Position numbers and translations under genes: made by a program
Assembly: GCF_022533585.1 (NCBI RefSeq)
Contig: NZ_CP092827.1
Coordinates: 3,636,001-3,700,000, forward strand
Reading direction: 5' to 3'
Source: Pseudomonas sp. LS.1a
Lineage (GTDB): Bacteria > Pseudomonadota > Gammaproteobacteria > Pseudomonadales > Pseudomonadaceae
Length of the DNA stretch: 64,000 nt
The notes under the pieces: generated by a model
What the model was told of the DNA's origin: nothing
Database searches by the model: none
The model's input: the letters and a program-made list of their open reading frames with translations, nothing else
Shown: positions 37,496 through 46,094 of the stretch, one piece after another
Layout of the letters: each line of letters opens with the position of its first letter
How positions within the stretch are numbered: the first letter of the stretch is position 1

Positions 37496-37945
37496 TCACT
37501 CTTTCCACTGAGCCAGGTCACGCACATAGGCTTGACAAGCCCGTAGAGCGATCAGACCTCGGTCACCTTCATCGGTGATGCCGATTATTCTTTGAGCATG
37601 CGCAGGGTCAAGTCGGGCGCGAACGGCTCCATGAACCACGCCTCCGGTGTCGGCGGCTTCTCGCATCCCACCGTCACAACCCGAGGCGGCAAAGGCTGCG
37701 GCGTCGACAAGGACTAACAGCCGCAAGTCAGCAGTAGCCAGCTTGTCACGCAGGCGAGCTTGAATCTTTTGTGCATCGTTCATCTCCTTTCAATATGTTT
37801 TGCCCAACTCCTGCAGGCGATCCTCGAGGTCTTTGCGCTGTCTTTTTTGCTCAGCCAACTGCTCCAGGGCTGCAGCTGCAGCCTCCTCGCGTTCACGACC
37901 ATGAGCCCGATCCCTGTCCGCCAGTTGCTGGACATAACCTGCAGC
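37496..37945 (-). pseudogene. Dead copy of the phage Rz/Rz1 spanin pair
   Basis: Clear homologue of the intact Rz at 46095-46655: HGREREEAAAAALEQLAEQ and GGVVHGAVRARLDPAHAQRI align directly. The Trp codon of the intact HWKEMNDAQ segment is TGA here (GKTY-stop-KEMNDAQ), and the N-terminal membrane helix is lost beyond a TAG at 37946-37948. In the Rz1 frame the codon right after the lipobox Cys (CGC) is TAG where the intact gene has CAG. So both spanin components are inactivated: a relic of an older related prophage. Confidence 0.85.
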
Positions 37946-38047
37946 CTAGTCAGGCTCGGAGAAACAGACTTATGTAGCCAGGACATCATTCCTATGTGCA
38001 CCGTCCGCTTTCGACCCGTTGCTGCCGGTGAGCCGAACAGCAATCGT

Positions 38048-38134
38048 TGTAGGAGCGGGCGCGCCCGCGAAGAATCAAACGCGAAGACTGGCACCGGCTA
38101 CGCCGGTGTTCGCGGGCAAGCCCGCTCCCACAGA
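38048..38134. repeat. REP unit inside accessory zone
   Basis: GGAGCGGGCGCGCCCGCGAA at 38052 and the inverted TCGCGGGCAAGCCCGCTCCC ending near 38131, with ACCGGC-TAC-GCCGGT between. The only clear REP right of 15842. The stretch 37946-38207 otherwise holds a TGTCCGCTTTCGACCC-like element at about 38004-38020 and no gene. Confidence 0.8.
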
Positions 38135-38207
38135 GTGCGCATAGCACTCACGACATCAGTTTTTTCGTGTCTGCTTTGGGTCGATAGCTGCCGATCCCGA
38201 CTTTCCG

Positions 38208-38351
38208 CTACCGACCCAAGAGGCGACAACGCTCCACTTCCTGGGCCGGACTGCCAGCTGATTGAGCCCCACGATACCGACGTAACGCGTCAGCAGCCTC
38301 AAACTCCAACGGATCGCCCGGCATGATCATAGTTTCCAGCCTTCTCATCAT
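38208..38351 (-). CDS. Small Pseudomonas-type protein, 47 residues
   Basis: AAAGGAGG lies 6 bases before the ATG at 38351. The product (MRRLETMIMPGDPLEFEAAD, then ALRRYRGAQ) ends EVERCRLLGR. Short proteins with the MPGDPLEFEAA core recur in Pseudomonas genomes and prophages as I remember; no function is known. The excellent RBS is the main evidence. The remaining gap to 38546 holds nothing clear. Confidence 0.6.
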   Translation of the reverse strand: MMRRLETMIMPGDPLEFEAADALRRYRGAQSAGSPAQEVERCRLLGR

Positions 38352-38546
38352 CTAGCGCCTCCTTTACTTCTATAGGCACATTAGTAGTCATGGATAGGGA
38401 GTTGAACCCACCCGAGGATCTCAATAGGCCTCCGGAGGCCAGCATAAACGGCTATTCTGGCTTTAGCGAATGGCCTGCATAGGCCTAACACGCCCTAGGA
38501 TTTGCCCTAAATTTGCCCTAAGAACTCTCGTACCTGGAGCATGCGT

Positions 38547-38753
38547 ATGGATGACCAAGCCTCGACCACAGCTGACACCCTTGAGCTGTTGCATCTGAAC
38601 CAGGTCGCCATCAGAGCAGCTCTGGAGGAGCTCTCGCTATGGGTGAGCCATCGCGGCTCAGTCCACATACATGAAAACGTCATGGTCGCATTAGCGACCC
38701 TCGATATCCATGCTGAGGCGATCTCATCCGGGGTAGAACGCCTGCGGGCGTGA
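38547..38753 (+). CDS. 68-residue Pseudomonas family protein, copy 2 (DUF3077-like)
   Basis: Start at the second ATG (38547), because GGAG at 38535-38538 is too close to the first (38541). Nearly the same protein as copy 1 at 34901 (TADTLELLHLNQVAIRAALE, HIHENVMVALATLDIHAEAI). Its flanks differ from copy 1. The pair may mark where a cassette was inserted or duplicated. Confidence 0.72.
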   Translation: MDDQASTTADTLELLHLNQVAIRAALEELSLWVSHRGSVHIHENVMVALATLDIHAEAISSGVERLRA

Positions 38754-39080
38754 GCGATCCCGCAAGCAGCACGCCGCTGACAGAAGCCACATGATCAGCG
38801 CCGATGATGGATTGGGCATGTTTTCCTTAAGGCTGAGTAAACTCGGGACGTTGAAGGTATCCAGCTCTTCCGCGTACCATTTTTGTACCATCGGACTTCG
38901 CCAAAGACCCAACCGCTTCCCCACCACTCCGCTCCTTACCAGAGACTCAAAATTGCGAGCTGGAGGCGTCCGCGACTACAGAGCCCCCCTTAAGCTGGAA
39001 AGATTTCAATCTGATCGCTCTTAACTCAATTCGCTGCTTGTGTGAGAATGCTCCTCTGAGGAAATTGAGTACTGCAGAAG
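38754..39080. other. 327-base gap
   Basis: No supported gene. ACCATTTTTGTACCATCGG near 38877-38896 is a short interrupted direct repeat. The right end should carry the promoter of the gene at 39081. Confidence 0.4.
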
Positions 39081-39677
39081 ATGAACCTACTTCGCTGGAT
39101 TTTGGATAAGCTGATTGCACCTTTCGTTGTGGCAGTGGTTCTTCTCTTCTGTACGCGAGAGACATTAACCGGCGTTTGGCTCACAGTGTCGGGAACGGGT
39201 AATTCGCTAGGGGACTGGTTACAAGCTACAACCCAAATACCTCGATGGAAATTTATTGCGACAACGGCCTGTCTATATGTGATTGCCATTTACCTTTGGA
39301 TGCAGTCCCGTAAAAAAAAGAGAGAAATTCTCGACCTTCTCTCGAAAATCGATAGGATCCAGGAGAATATAAAGGAAACCCAGGACGCACTGGTCACACT
39401 CACAACAGACCAAGCTTTCGTATTACAGGAAATGTATAAAATCGCCCCAAATCAAGTAGTCACCCCCCACCATATTTATTCTCTTATGAACCTTCAAAGC
39501 GAACAGCATGCCCTTGCCCTGATCGAAAGCTTGAGAAACCTTGGGCTTGTTATCAGAATGCGCAATACGCGAAAGGGATTCCCGGAATTTAAGCTGTCAG
39601 GGAGCGGGCGTCAGTTAATGCTGCAGGAAGGGCACAAAATCAAGACCGTCGAACGCGGAGAGGAAATGCACCCATGA
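39081..39677 (+). CDS. Membrane-anchored protein with winged-helix-like tail
   Basis: 198 residues. Two hydrophobic helices (about 12-28 and 57-75; IAPFVVAVVLLFCT and FIATTACLYVIAIYLW), a short coiled coil (LLSKIDRIQENIKETQDAL), then a C-terminal segment HHIYSLMNLQSEQHALALIESLRNLGLV...RNTRKGFPEFKLSGSGRQLM that resembles a winged helix. Convergent with the four-gene operon; stops are within 5 bases. It may be a sensor or effector of that locus, or an independent gene. No family match. Confidence 0.65.
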   Translation: MNLLRWILDKLIAPFVVAVVLLFCTRETLTGVWLTVSGTGNSLGDWLQATTQIPRWKFIATTACLYVIAIYLWMQSRKKKREILDLLSKIDRIQENIKETQDALVTLTTDQAFVLQEMYKIAPNQVVTPHHIYSLMNLQSEQHALALIESLRNLGLVIRMRNTRKGFPEFKLSGSGRQLMLQEGHKIKTVERGEEMHP

Positions 39678-39680
39678 ATA

Positions 39681-40667
39681 TCAAGCCCTCTTACCACATA
39701 GAGAGTTTGGCAACCCGCTAACAAAAGATCGGTGAGCCGATGCAGCATCACCATTTATCTTAAGCGTTCCCATATCAATTTCCACTGTACCTGCGCAAAA
39801 CAAACTCCCATCACTTCCCGCCGAATACATTTTTGGCTGATAGTCATCCCTTGCCAATTGGTTTTCACAACAGGTTTTCGAGAGCTGTGTGCATAGGATA
39901 TTTATCGCCGGAATTAAACGCACTGACGCATCAATGATTTCGGGATTCGGATTATTAAACTTTAATCGACCGTTAGAAAAAATTATCGACTCAGGACGAA
40001 CCGCACCTAATAAATCGGTTGTAAAACTCTCAGCAGTCCCTTCCCCAGGTAATCCACCATGATGTGGAAAGACAAGGTATTTCGCACTTATTTTGACTGA
40101 ATGCCCGATGATCTGATCTAGGGCAATCCTGTCCATATCGCCAGTCAGCAGGGCTACTGGTTCATTCTTAAATAGAACCCTTAGGACGATACTAACTGAA
40201 TTACTTGTTAACTTACGACCATCTCTCGGAAGTATTTGTCCTGCACCAGACAGCGCCATCGCAGGAGAAGGCGAAACAACTTCCAAAAACAGATCCTCAG
40301 TAACCTTACACCACTGATAAACGCTACAAGAGCTTATGCCATGCTCAAGCTCCAACTGCTTTCGACGAATTTGGTCATCGATTAGGTACCTGACATCCTC
40401 CCATAGAGCAGATCCTTTAATAGAGTCGGGGTTAATTATCAGCTTCTTAATTAAATATTTGGGATTGGATAGAAGATTAATCAGTCCTGCCAAATGATCG
40501 GCGTCTGTATGCGATATGATCACCAAGTCTATCTGCGTCAGATCCGCCTGATCAAGAAAGCGCTGCAAATGTGTTTTCCCTGCAGTATCGACTACCACAA
40601 CCTTTCCGGCATCAGAAAGCACAGCTGCATTGCCGTGCCCCACATCAATAATAGTCAAAGTCGACAT
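39681..40667 (-). CDS. Metallo-beta-lactamase-fold hydrolase (ComEC/Rec2-like domain)
   Basis: 328 residues from the ATG at 40667, whose A is shared with the stop of the upstream receiver gene (TGATG). The metal-binding motif HTDADH is at 53-58; further motifs are LLTGDMD and FPHHGGLPGEG. The pattern is that of the MBL domain of ComEC/Rec2, but with no membrane part. It probably hydrolyses a phosphodiester (nucleic acid or nucleotide). Last gene of the operon and the best candidate effector. Confidence 0.82.
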   Translation of the reverse strand: MSTLTIIDVGHGNAAVLSDAGKVVVVDTAGKTHLQRFLDQADLTQIDLVIISHTDADHLAGLINLLSNPKYLIKKLIINPDSIKGSALWEDVRYLIDDQIRRKQLELEHGISSCSVYQWCKVTEDLFLEVVSPSPAMALSGAGQILPRDGRKLTSNSVSIVLRVLFKNEPVALLTGDMDRIALDQIIGHSVKISAKYLVFPHHGGLPGEGTAESFTTDLLGAVRPESIIFSNGRLKFNNPNPEIIDASVRLIPAINILCTQLSKTCCENQLARDDYQPKMYSAGSDGSLFCAGTVEIDMGTLKINGDAASAHRSFVSGLPNSLCGKRA

Positions 40668-41350
40668 CACGCCAGATTCCAATCCTTGATATAAAGATCC
40701 CTTGAAGTCTCAACTTCCAAATTCACAATTGCTTTACAACGGTAAACTTCGCCAGCACGAAAAGCTCGCAATACTCTTCGATAAATATCCCCATCCGCCT
40801 TAGTGATATCAACTTCAACAAGGCTCTGCGAATCCCAACCCGGAATAACAATAGCCACTCTTACAGCATCAGTAGTTTGAAGAACAATGTTTTCGAAGCG
40901 AATCAGGGTCGGCCAAGGTTTCCTAGAGACACTGTACTCCCCTGCAAACTCCTTGATGCACACTTCAAAAGCATTACGCACACTTTCAGAGTTTAGCTCT
41001 CGAGCATCTAAAACACATGGAATTGAGTGACGAAGGCGCCTCACCGACGACACATTATCCACATCCCTGGAGCACAAAACAGCCGGGCTCTTTTGCTTAT
41101 ATAAAGCAGAAACGATCACATCACCATTGACGGGAGAGTACTTCCTACTATTTAGATTCAGATCACACACAAAACCATCTGCATGATTAATTTCCGAAAG
41201 AAAGGCTGAAACACTGCTGACAACCTCGACTTCCTTGGTGTCGACATTCATATCTTCGAGATTGAACTCGTATAAGCTTCGAATATTTGGATCGTCATCA
41301 AGCAGCAATATCCGAGAAATTTCCCGATCATAAATCTTAATAGCATGCAT
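40667..41350 (-). CDS. Receiver-domain protein with unknown C-terminal domain
   Basis: 227 residues. An N-terminal receiver domain (about 12-125) with DDD at 18-20 and the phospho-acceptor Asp63 in FVCDLNL; the conserved Lys near its end is not obvious, so signalling may be atypical. The last ~90 residues (TLIRFENIVLQTTDAVRV ... YIKDWNLA) match no output domain I know. Starts one base after the kinase-like gene's stop and shares one base with the MBL gene, so it is translationally coupled on both sides. Confidence 0.78.
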   Translation of the reverse strand: MHAIKIYDREISRILLLDDDPNIRSLYEFNLEDMNVDTKEVEVVSSVSAFLSEINHADGFVCDLNLNSRKYSPVNGDVIVSALYKQKSPAVLCSRDVDNVSSVRRLRHSIPCVLDARELNSESVRNAFEVCIKEFAGEYSVSRKPWPTLIRFENIVLQTTDAVRVAIVIPGWDSQSLVEVDITKADGDIYRRVLRAFRAGEVYRCKAIVNLEVETSRDLYIKDWNLA

Positions 41351-41351
41351 T

Positions 41352-43415
41352 TTACTGCCCCACCACCGGCAATTTAATTACAAATTCCGCACCACCAAGC
41401 GCCCCATTTGGAATAGCTTCCACTGTGCCTCCCAAATCTTTGACGGTATCACGAACAATGGTTAGCCCAAGTCCAGTCCCGTCTGGGTCGGAAGAAATCC
41501 CTGGCAGCCAGATTTCCGATAAATTTTGCTGTATAATTCCGGGCCCAGAATCTGCCACGGTGATAGTACAATTTATACCGTCAGTTTTGGTTTCGATTAC
41601 AATGACTCGCGAAGTGGTCCCACCTCTCCTGAATGCATTCAACGCATTATTCAAGAGATTTGTAAAAATCGACTCTAACGCAGCCTCTGAACATCGGAGA
41701 TACGGATTTGAAGGGCAAAGATCAAGGTTTAAGACTGTATCTCTTGCCTCATAAAAAGGACGCATCATAACTTCAATCTGTTTCACAACAGAGTTGATCT
41801 CCACTCGACCCACTCGCCGTTTGTTGACCCGAACCAAGCTAAGTGTCGCCGAGCTCAACGTAGAGAGTGCATCAAGCGCTTTGCGTATCTTACCAACTAT
41901 ACGCATTACAGTAGCGCGCTTATCTTCAGGAGCATAAGCGTTGAGCCGCCCCTCCAAAGCGGTAGTAGCAAGCTCGATAGCTTTTAAGGGATTACCGTGA
42001 GATTCGTGCGCAAAGGTTGCAGCGGTAATGCCAGCAGTGCTCAACGTACGATATAACTGAATTTCCTTTTTGAGGTTATCCGCTTCACGATCACGTGTTT
42101 TAGCATATTGATTGAAAGCCGCACTAATCCTGCCCCGCATGCGCTCCGGAACTTCCTGAATCAAATCACTGACTTTTTCTTTTTCTTTTACAGCAACGGA
42201 CGGAACTTTATTGCGCTCAGCTTGGCGGCGGCGCTCAGCATGATGAAGACGCCACCTAGCCATCCACTCTAAGCTTTCGACGGCGAATTCTTTAAGCTCT
42301 GAAAAGTGATCATCCGCGATATAGCCTGAGCGGTCAGTTTTCTGCGTGAGAGCATAACGACCTTTATTACTCAAAGAAATCCTACCAATAGAGTTATTGG
42401 TGCTTGGTCGTTCTTCTGGATTCTGCGTTCGAATCAAGTTAATGCCAAGCCAGTCATCACCGGCTCCACCGTACGGTGACACTCTAACGCCGTCCTGGTA
42501 TACGTGCACACCGCCGAAGTGACGCAACCATTCACGCACATCTCCAATATTTACAGATTTACCAGATACGAAGCTTTCTTTTTTTAATAAAAAAGCCCAA
42601 AAGTCAAACTTACACTTGGGAGCTTTGAACACAGGGGCGTCTTTCTTATTCCGAACATCATCATGCCCTCCCTTGTGAAGCACCTTACCTTGCCAGTCAA
42701 GGATCTCAGCAGATACAAGCCCGTCTTCGTCAATGCTCGCAGAAAGATGATACTCTGATGATTCAAAATATTTGAGACGAAGTAGCTTTTCAACCTCTGT
42801 AAACTCAGGAGCCTTAAGCTCAACTGTAAAGCCGGAAACTTTATCCTCGAAAGGATCCGTCAGCATCAACACTATTCGCGCTAGCTTTTTTAAGTCCTCG
42901 CTTCTTATCGCGGACCTCAAACCAGTTAGTTCAGTTCGTGTGCCAGAAGGTCGCCCAGATTTATCTTCAGTTATCTCTAGGTCAACTTCTTCGACGGTGT
43001 CTGCCTTATCAAAATCATCCCAATTCACCTTCAGCACACTGGTTATACCCGTGGCGACCACTGTCGACTCAAGATGTACAGTACGCCCCATTCTCAAGGC
43101 AGCAAGTCGCCCCAGCCCTTTACTACCCGAAGGAGTTCTACCTAAATCTGTCGTTTGATGGCTATTTTTACTGGACTTGCCTAGTACTAGCCACGAATCT
43201 TTAATGTTGTTACTAGACATTCCATTACCATCGTCTGTAACGATGATCTTCCCACCGGGCTGCCCCGTACCAACCAACTCAACAACACAATTAGTAGCAT
43301 CAGCATCATAAGAGTTCTTAATTAACTCCAAGATACTTTGATCAGCGCCTTGGTTTAACTCCTCACCAAGCCTAACCAATATATTAGGAGAAAACCTAAA
43401 ATGAACATTACTCAT
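41352..43415 (-). CDS. Kinase-like protein with two GHKL ATPase domains
   Basis: 687 residues. The N-terminal region is an HSP90/MORC-like ATPase (LIKNSYDADA, DDGNGMS, GSKGLGRLAALRMG; residues 25-110), followed by a middle domain. A HisKA-like helix has His in FAHESHGNPLKAI (about 468-474) and a second, C-terminal histidine-kinase ATPase has NNALNAF (590), DSGPGI (622) and GTGLGLTIV (648). No membrane helix. The two-ATPase layout is unusual and suggests a sensor coupled to phosphotransfer. Its start overlaps the methyltransferase stop by 8 bases. Confidence 0.82.
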   Translation of the reverse strand: MSNVHFRFSPNILVRLGEELNQGADQSILELIKNSYDADATNCVVELVGTGQPGGKIIVTDDGNGMSSNNIKDSWLVLGKSSKNSHQTTDLGRTPSGSKGLGRLAALRMGRTVHLESTVVATGITSVLKVNWDDFDKADTVEEVDLEITEDKSGRPSGTRTELTGLRSAIRSEDLKKLARIVLMLTDPFEDKVSGFTVELKAPEFTEVEKLLRLKYFESSEYHLSASIDEDGLVSAEILDWQGKVLHKGGHDDVRNKKDAPVFKAPKCKFDFWAFLLKKESFVSGKSVNIGDVREWLRHFGGVHVYQDGVRVSPYGGAGDDWLGINLIRTQNPEERPSTNNSIGRISLSNKGRYALTQKTDRSGYIADDHFSELKEFAVESLEWMARWRLHHAERRRQAERNKVPSVAVKEKEKVSDLIQEVPERMRGRISAAFNQYAKTRDREADNLKKEIQLYRTLSTAGITAATFAHESHGNPLKAIELATTALEGRLNAYAPEDKRATVMRIVGKIRKALDALSTLSSATLSLVRVNKRRVGRVEINSVVKQIEVMMRPFYEARDTVLNLDLCPSNPYLRCSEAALESIFTNLLNNALNAFRRGGTTSRVIVIETKTDGINCTITVADSGPGIIQQNLSEIWLPGISSDPDGTGLGLTIVRDTVKDLGGTVEAIPNGALGGAEFVIKLPVVGQ

Positions 43416-44844
43416 AACGCTCCCTGACTATGTCAATATCCGCTAGAATTTTGGTAGTTAAGTGGCGACACCGACTAACAGCATTTAGCCAGTCCGCAAC
43501 CCTTTCCTCCTTAAACTCTTCAATCAACTCCAAACACTTCTTGAGCGACCCGTCTCTAGGCTTAATAATGATCAGGTGATTTTCAACAGCTATAGAATGT
43601 CGACCTTGGACTAACGAAGGAACCAAGCGAGCTTTATCACTCGGACTGGATGTACGACGAACCACAACAAAAGGAGGCGAATACAAGGTACCGCCAAAAT
43701 TTATTTTTGGCAGCCTACCTACTTTGGAAAACGGTGGCGCATCATGCGTCGTTAAATACGGCACCAATTTCCCCTTTTCCGAAAGCCTGTGCGGAACAAC
43801 CGGCCCAACCCGGACCTCAAAAAGTGCATTGAGCTTTACGCAACTATCCAATACCCTACGAACCGTCGGCTGCCAGTTATCGACGCGGTCAACTCTTCGC
43901 TCAGCGCCGACATTAACTGACAACAAAAAAACATCAACATCCACAGTTTTGGAAAACTGCCCGTAAACGTCTACATGAAGATCAGCCGAGTTTTGCTCAA
44001 CCATATGCCGCCACTTTTGATAGCGAGTCCCACTACGTAGAACGTCCGGCAATACCGCTGCGATCCTTTGCCCAGATTTAGCCACCATCAGTGCCTGGGC
44101 AATAAACACACCTGCTTGCTGTGTCTTTCCAGAACTCCACGCCACCCCGTCTGGCGCAGTGATATGTCCAAAAGGAGGATTCGCCACAATACAATCAAAG
44201 TCTGCACCAAACTCTGTCCCGAGATAGTCTGCAACTTCAAATGACTTGAAAAGTCTCAGATAAGACTCTAAATCCTGCCTTGAAACCTTTTGCAAGCCGT
44301 GTCGACGCAGCGCTAAGGCGATCAGGCGTAGCTTAGTTGCCAGTATGAAGCTTTCGCTTAAATCGCAACCACCAAATTTCTTCCCCCAAAAATCAAGCGT
44401 ATCTAAGACACTTCGCTTCAAGGGAAAAGACTTAGCTATAGCCAGCAGCAAATTTCCAGCCCCACAAGACGGATCAAAAAAAGATGAGCCGGCCGAAATC
44501 TCTTCGGAAAGGGACAACGCAATTTTCTCTGCTATTTGATCGCCAGTAAAAAATATTCCTTGGCTGGCTCGAATTTCGTGAGGAATAAGCTCCTCAGCCG
44601 CACAAGTAACATTTATATCAACGACATCCATCTTTGAGCATGGAACTGCATCACTATCTGAATCGACAACGAGCAGCCCTTGCATCATTTTCACGAAAGG
44701 AGAGTACTTGTCGCTAGCGACCTCGTGAAGACTTCTCGGCTCAATCAGCCGGCATGCATTGTCATCTGCGTTTAAGTTAAACAAGGTCACATAGTCCCGC
44801 TTTACATTATTAACCTTACTTGGAGGCGCGCTGATCAGCGACAA
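43408..44844 (-). CDS. N6-adenine DNA methyltransferase (HsdM-like)
   Basis: 478 residues from a TTG at 44844; the frame is open about 10 codons further to TAA without an ATG or GTG, so the start is uncertain. SAM motif I DPSCGAGNLLLA near residue 122 and the catalytic NPPF near 221, preceded by GIFFTGDQIAEKI as in type I and IIG M subunits. The C-terminal part has no obvious specificity domain. Methylates adenine in DNA, probably to mark self DNA. First gene of the four-gene operon, overlapping the next gene. Confidence 0.83.
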   Translation of the reverse strand: MSLISAPPSKVNNVKRDYVTLFNLNADDNACRLIEPRSLHEVASDKYSPFVKMMQGLLVVDSDSDAVPCSKMDVVDINVTCAAEELIPHEIRASQGIFFTGDQIAEKIALSLSEEISAGSSFFDPSCGAGNLLLAIAKSFPLKRSVLDTLDFWGKKFGGCDLSESFILATKLRLIALALRRHGLQKVSRQDLESYLRLFKSFEVADYLGTEFGADFDCIVANPPFGHITAPDGVAWSSGKTQQAGVFIAQALMVAKSGQRIAAVLPDVLRSGTRYQKWRHMVEQNSADLHVDVYGQFSKTVDVDVFLLSVNVGAERRVDRVDNWQPTVRRVLDSCVKLNALFEVRVGPVVPHRLSEKGKLVPYLTTHDAPPFSKVGRLPKINFGGTLYSPPFVVVRRTSSPSDKARLVPSLVQGRHSIAVENHLIIIKPRDGSLKKCLELIEEFKEERVADWLNAVSRCRHLTTKILADIDIVRERYE

Positions 44845-45151
44845 GTACTCGGTGATGGTTACGGTATCAATCCGTTAAACTCAACCCGCGCCCCAAGCGA
44901 TTCCTAGACGCTAAAGACCGAGATGATATACCAATCCGTGCGACCCCGTAGGCTTAGCTCTACCCGATGCGATGAGTGATAGCGCTCGGGGCTCTGAGGT
45001 GTCATTATGCCACCACCCATAGGTATCACGTCCATCGGAGCTAATGCCCCAAGCGCGCTCGTACGCTGGAAGTAGCAACCTAGTAGCAGTGAATCTCCCA
45101 GAGCTCTGATGCCTGATCAACAAGCCTTAAGCCACCTACGTGTCCAGGCCC
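44845..45151. other. 307-base gap upstream of the methyltransferase operon
   Basis: Probable promoter region of the leftward four-gene operon. A 70-codon minus-strand frame here starts with TTG and has no RBS or homology, so I do not call it. No RNA seen. Confidence 0.4.
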
Positions 45152-45943
45152 TTAGAACAAGCCACCTAGCGATGACGGCAGCCAATTCATGATCACCAAC
45201 TCGCCGGTCACCTCCGCCTTGCACTGGCGCTGGTTCGTGTTGCTGTAGCGGATATCCAGGCACTCGAAGTGGAAGCCGTCAAAGGCTCGCCGGATATCCG
45301 GGTGGTCGTTGATACTGACCATCACCCTACCCTTGCACCGGCGCATGAAGTCGGCCATACGCTCGTACTCCTCGAACGGAAAATCCACGCCATAGCCAGC
45401 GGTCTGCCAATACGGCGGGTCCATGTAGAAAAATGTGTGCGCTCGATCATAGCGCTCGGCGCAATCGAGCCAGGGCAGGTTCTCGACGTAGGTGCCTGCG
45501 AGGCGCTGCCACGCGGCAGACAGGTTCTCCTCGATGCGCAGCAGGTTGATGGCCGGCCCGGTGGTCGCGGTACCGAACGTCTGCCCTGTGACCTTGCCGC
45601 CGAAGGCATGCTGCAGGTAGAAAAACCGCGCCGCACGTTGGATGTCGGTGAGGGTCTCGGGACGCGTCATCTTCTGCCACTCGAAGATCTGCCTCGAACT
45701 GAGTGCCCATTTGAACTGCCGCACGAACTCCTCGAGGTGGTTCTGTACAACGCGGTAGAGGGTAACCAGGTCACCGTTGAGATCGTTCAGCACCTCCACC
45801 GGGGCGGGCTGAGGACGCATGAAGTACAACGCGGCTCCGCCGGCGAAGACTTCGACATAGCATTCATGAGGGGGAAAGAGAGGGATCAAGCGGTCGGCCA
45901 GGCGGCGTTTGCCACCCATCCAGGGGATGATTGGAGAGGTCAT
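45152..45943 (-). CDS. Dam-like (D12 class) DNA adenine methylase of prophage
   Basis: 263 residues. N-terminal SAM motif PWMGGKRRLADRL, then YVEVFAGGAALYF and the catalytic DPPY near residue 172 (FFYMDPPYWQTAGYG). Such phage-encoded Dam methylases protect phage DNA from host restriction or modify packaging signals. GC-rich like the downstream phage genes, unlike the operon to its left, so it belongs to the prophage proper and marks its left part. Confidence 0.9.
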   Translation of the reverse strand: MTSPIIPWMGGKRRLADRLIPLFPPHECYVEVFAGGAALYFMRPQPAPVEVLNDLNGDLVTLYRVVQNHLEEFVRQFKWALSSRQIFEWQKMTRPETLTDIQRAARFFYLQHAFGGKVTGQTFGTATTGPAINLLRIEENLSAAWQRLAGTYVENLPWLDCAERYDRAHTFFYMDPPYWQTAGYGVDFPFEEYERMADFMRRCKGRVMVSINDHPDIRRAFDGFHFECLDIRYSNTNQRQCKAEVTGELVIMNWLPSSLGGLF

Positions 45944-46094
45944 AGGTATGCAAGTCTTTACTGTATGGATAAACAGGTGTTAGGCTCGCCGCGCTTTGTG
46001 CACAAGGCAGAGGCCACGGCTGGACTTGCAGGAAGGGTCTGCGGGTTCGGCGGGCCGGGCTGGATGTTGGCGCATCCACCCGGCTCGCCTCTTT

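Noticed and set aside
38048..38134. CRISPR-like repeat
   Set aside because: It is a single REP hairpin pair; no regular repeat-spacer array exists anywhere I looked.
38791..39024. Plus-strand frame of 77 residues in the gap before the membrane protein gene
   Set aside because: No RBS and no coherent protein pattern; better treated as noncoding.
39681..44844. Type I restriction system
   Set aside because: The methyltransferase has no HsdS or HsdR partner; the neighbours are kinase-like, receiver and MBL proteins.
44911..45123. 70-residue minus-strand frame with TTG start upstream of the methyltransferase
   Set aside because: No ribosome binding site, no homology seen, and a position in a probable promoter region.
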